Assembly: GCA_017958935.1 (NCBI GenBank)
Contig: JAGDBR010000298.1
Span: 1 to 5,649, forward strand
From: Lachnospiraceae bacterium
Lineage (GTDB): Bacteria > Bacillota_A > Clostridia > Lachnospirales > Lachnospiraceae
Direction of reading: 5' to 3'
DNA: 5,649 bases
Within the stretch, counting starts at the first letter, position 1. Each line of letters starts with the position of its first letter. The position numbers were made by a program, and so were the translations under genes. Below the pieces are notes generated by a model that was given only the letters and a program-made list of their open reading frames with translations, searched no databases and had not been told where the DNA came from. Below are positions 4,106 through 5,649 of the stretch, piece after piece.

Positions 4106-5465
4106 ACCGGATCTTCAGAAGATGACCCGAAGCCTTCATCGCGTCGATGATGCGGTAGACGTTCCGCTCGCAGGCGTCCAGCGTCTGCGCTTCCGCCATG
4201 ACGCGCAGCACCGGCTCCGTGCCGGACGCGCGCAGCAGGACGCGGCCCGTGTTCCCGAGCTCCTCTTCGCACGCGGCGACGGACTTCAGCACTTCCGGAT
4301 CGTCCAGCGTGCCCTGCTTGTCGTCGACCTCCACGTTCTTCAGGACCTGCGGATACATTTCGCAGCCCGCGACGAGCGCGGAAAGCGGCAGGTTCGTCTC
4401 CACCATGATCGACATGATCATGATGGCCGTGATGAGGCCGTCGCCTGTATGGGCGTATTTGCGGAAAATGATGTGGCCGGACTGCTCGCCGCCGAGCATG
4501 AAGTCGTTCTCCTTCATGTTCTCGTAGACGTAGCGGTCGCCGACCTTCGTCTTCTCGTAGTTGATGCCGGCTTCGTCAAAGGCCTTGTACAGGCCGAAGT
4601 TCGACATGACGGTCGTGACGACGGTATCGTCCTTCAGCATGCCGTGCTGGCGCATCCACTTCGCGCAGAGGTACATGATCTTGTCGCCGTTCACCTCGTT
4701 GCCGTTCTCGTCGACGGCAAGGCACCGGTCCGCGTCGCCGTCGAAGGCGAAGCCGACGTCCACACGGTTCTCACTGACATAATCCTTCAGCGAGCCCATG
4801 TGGGTGGAGCCGCAGTCCGCATTGATGTTGATGCCGTCAGGCTCCGCGTGGATCACGTAGGTCTTCGCGCCGAGCGCGTCGAAGACGGCCCGGGCGATCA
4901 TCGAAGAGGAACCGTTCGCGCAGTCGAGCGCGATCTTGTGGTTCTCGAAGGAACGGGTCGCGATCTGCGTCAGGTAGCCGATGTAGCGGTTGCGGCCGGA
5001 ATAGAAATCGACCGTCTTGCCGATGTCCTCTCCTTCCGAGAAGGGGATCTCGGGCAGCTCGCCGTCCAGGTACGCTTCCAGCGCGTCCTGCGTCTCGTCG
5101 TCCATCTTTTCGCCTTCATAGTTCAGCAGCTTGATGCCGTTGTCGTAGAAGGGATTGTGGGACGCGGAGATCATGATGCCGCAGTCGAACTTCTCCGTGC
5201 GCGTGATGTAGCTGACGCAGGGCGTCGTCGTCACGTGCAGAAGATACGCGTCCGACCCGGAAGACGTGATGCCCGCCGCGAGCGCGTTCTCAAACATGTA
5301 GGAGGAACGGCGCGTGTCCTTGCCGATCACGATGCGGGCGGCCTGCCCGTCATGGTCCTCCCTGTAGTACCAACCTAAAAAACGGCCGATGCGGAAAGCG
5401 TGGAACGCCGTCAGGTCTTTTCCCGCTCTTCCCCGGAAGCCGTCTGTGCCGAAGTATTTACCCAT
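4104..5465 (-). CDS. glmM: Phosphoglucosamine mutase GlmM
   Basis: GlmM converts glucosamine-6-phosphate to glucosamine-1-phosphate on the way to UDP-GlcNAc. The 453-residue product carries every alpha-D-phosphohexomutase signature: MGKYFGTDGFRG at the start; the catalytic phosphoserine loop ISASHNPFYDNG with S102, the same number as in E. coli; the Mg-binding DGDADR with D242, D244 and D246; the sugar-specificity loop GGEQSGHI (325-332); and the phosphate-binding RASGTEPVLRVMAE (412-425). It lacks the extra N-terminal residues of other phosphohexomutases. The ATG at 5463-5465 has AAAGAGG (5472-5478) six bases upstream. It is the first gene of the operon, with the acyltransferase starting 9 nt beyond its stop and nagB third. 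A close phosphomannomutase/phosphoglucomutase relative is the only alternative; the context with nagB and a GlmU-like domain favours GlmM. Confidence 0.95.
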   Translation of the reverse strand: MGKYFGTDGFRGRAGKDLTAFHAFRIGRFLGWYYREDHDGQAARIVIGKDTRRSSYMFENALAAGITSSGSDAYLLHVTTTPCVSYITRTEKFDCGIMISASHNPFYDNGIKLLNYEGEKMDDETQDALEAYLDGELPEIPFSEGEDIGKTVDFYSGRNRYIGYLTQIATRSFENHKIALDCANGSSSMIARAVFDALGAKTYVIHAEPDGININADCGSTHMGSLKDYVSENRVDVGFAFDGDADRCLAVDENGNEVNGDKIMYLCAKWMRQHGMLKDDTVVTTVMSNFGLYKAFDEAGINYEKTKVGDRYVYENMKENDFMLGGEQSGHIIFRKYAHTGDGLITAIMIMSIMVETNLPLSALVAGCEMYPQVLKNVEVDDKQGTLDDPEVLKSVAACEEELGNTGRVLLRASGTEPVLRVMAEAQTLDACERNVYRIIDAMKASGHLLKIR

Positions 5466-5492
5466 TGTCTGCCTCTTTACTGTTTTTTCAGG

Positions 5493-5533
5493 TTTCGTAA
5501 TTGTTACAAAATTGTTTCGAAAAAACTACGAAA
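5493..5533. repeat. Cluster of small symmetric repeats in the glmM 5' UTR
   Basis: Between the predicted -10 and the glmM ribosome binding site are inverted arms TTTCGTA (5493-5499) and TACGAAA (5527-5533). Between them lie a direct repeat AATTGTT at 5499-5505 and 5510-5516 (11-bp step), an odd palindrome TTGT-T-ACAA (5501-5509), and the palindrome TTTCGAAA (5515-5522). The position just after the promoter suits an operator. AT-rich composition makes chance repeats more likely. Confidence 0.4.
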
Positions 5534-5535
5534 AT

Positions 5536-5564
5536 ATAATACACCAATCCTGCCCGTCCGTCAA
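5536..5564 (-). promoter_or_regulatory. Predicted sigma-A promoter of the glmM operon
   Basis: On the minus strand, -35 TTGACG (5559-5564) and -10 TATTAT (5536-5541) are separated by exactly 17 bp, with an AT-rich region downstream. The start site is predicted near 5529, giving a 5' UTR of about 64 nt before glmM. Confidence 0.65.
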
Positions 5565-5585
5565 TCAAAAAATGCGTCCCGCGTC

Positions 5586-5635
5586 AAAAAAAGACCAAGC
5601 CGCGGCGCGGCCGAAAAAAACGCGCCGTTTCGGCC
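5586..5635 (-). terminator. Probable intrinsic terminator region of an upstream, unseen gene
   Basis: Reading the minus strand there are two GC-rich hairpin and T-run pairs. GCCG-AAA-CGGC followed by GCG and seven T (5617-5634) comes first. GCCGC-GCC-GCGGC, or a G-U-containing GGCCG/TGGTC stem, comes next (5593-5612), followed by seven T (5586-5592). Two further long pairings overlap these: GGCCGAAA/TTTCGGCC (5628-5635 with 5609-5616) and CGGCGCG/CGCGCCG (5621-5627 with 5603-5609). Termination of a gene beyond the right edge is the simplest reading. No gene is seen from 5466 to the window end. Confidence 0.5.
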
Positions 5636-5649
5636 CAACACCTTGAAAA

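Noticed and set aside
3432..5378. A 648-codon open frame on the plus strand opposite glmM and the acyltransferase gene.
   Set aside because: It is antisense to two certain genes, rich in Arg, Val, Asp and His in the manner of GC-rich shadow frames, lacks recognisable domains, and has no clear ribosome binding site.
5603..5635. A true H-type pseudoknot or riboswitch.
   Set aside because: The crossing loops would have zero bases, which cannot span 7-8 bp stems, and no known riboswitch core was recognised; alternative hairpins are the simpler reading.
5466..5649. A glmS ribozyme upstream of glmM.
   Set aside because: The region is too short and too repeat-dominated to match the glmS ribozyme fold, and it precedes glmM, not glmS.

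Overview
The window comes from a GC-rich member of the Bacillota, most probably a Clostridia relative. Three things point there: the Gram-positive gene order rimP-nusA-ylxR-ylxQ-infB, the strong AAGGAG-type ribosome binding sites before most genes, and a GlmM and NagB of clostridial and bacillar type. This is judged by eye; no database search was possible. All eight genes are on the minus strand, so the biology reads from high to low coordinates. Long open frames on the plus strand are shadows of GC-rich codons. No tRNA, rRNA, CRISPR array, insertion sequence or phage gene was seen.

Right part (5649 to 2643): an amino-sugar operon. A terminator-like GC/T-tract region (5586-5635) is followed by a good sigma-A-type promoter (5536-5564) and a 5' UTR full of small repeats. 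Then come glmM (phosphoglucosamine mutase), a stand-alone left-handed beta-helix acyltransferase resembling the acetyltransferase half of GlmU, and nagB (glucosamine-6-phosphate deaminase). Together they could interconvert fructose-6-P, GlcN-6-P, GlcN-1-P and GlcNAc-1-P, which feeds UDP-GlcNAc and the cell wall. Neither nagA nor glmS lies in the window, so whether NagB works here as a catabolic deaminase or in reverse is an open and interesting question.

Middle gap (2642 to 2431): a control region. It has phased A/T tracts, a promoter with a 17-bp spacer and extended -10, an inverted repeat straddling the -10, and a short leader. The leader starts almost at once with an 11-bp hairpin capped by a GNRA-type loop, of the kind known before rimP in Firmicutes. 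Competing small hairpins follow, and another hairpin sits next to the rimP ribosome binding site.

Left part (2430 to 1): the ribosome-maturation, transcription and translation operon, with rimP, nusA, ylxR (rnpM), ylxQ and the first 70 codons of infB. The genes are tightly spaced or overlapping (nusA/ylxR by ATGA, ylxR/ylxQ by 8 nt). NusA ends in an unusual tyrosine-containing acidic tail. The two operons both serve growth, one making envelope precursors and the other translation machinery. The window itself shows no regulatory link beyond a short hairpin-loop sequence shared by the nagB and rimP leaders.
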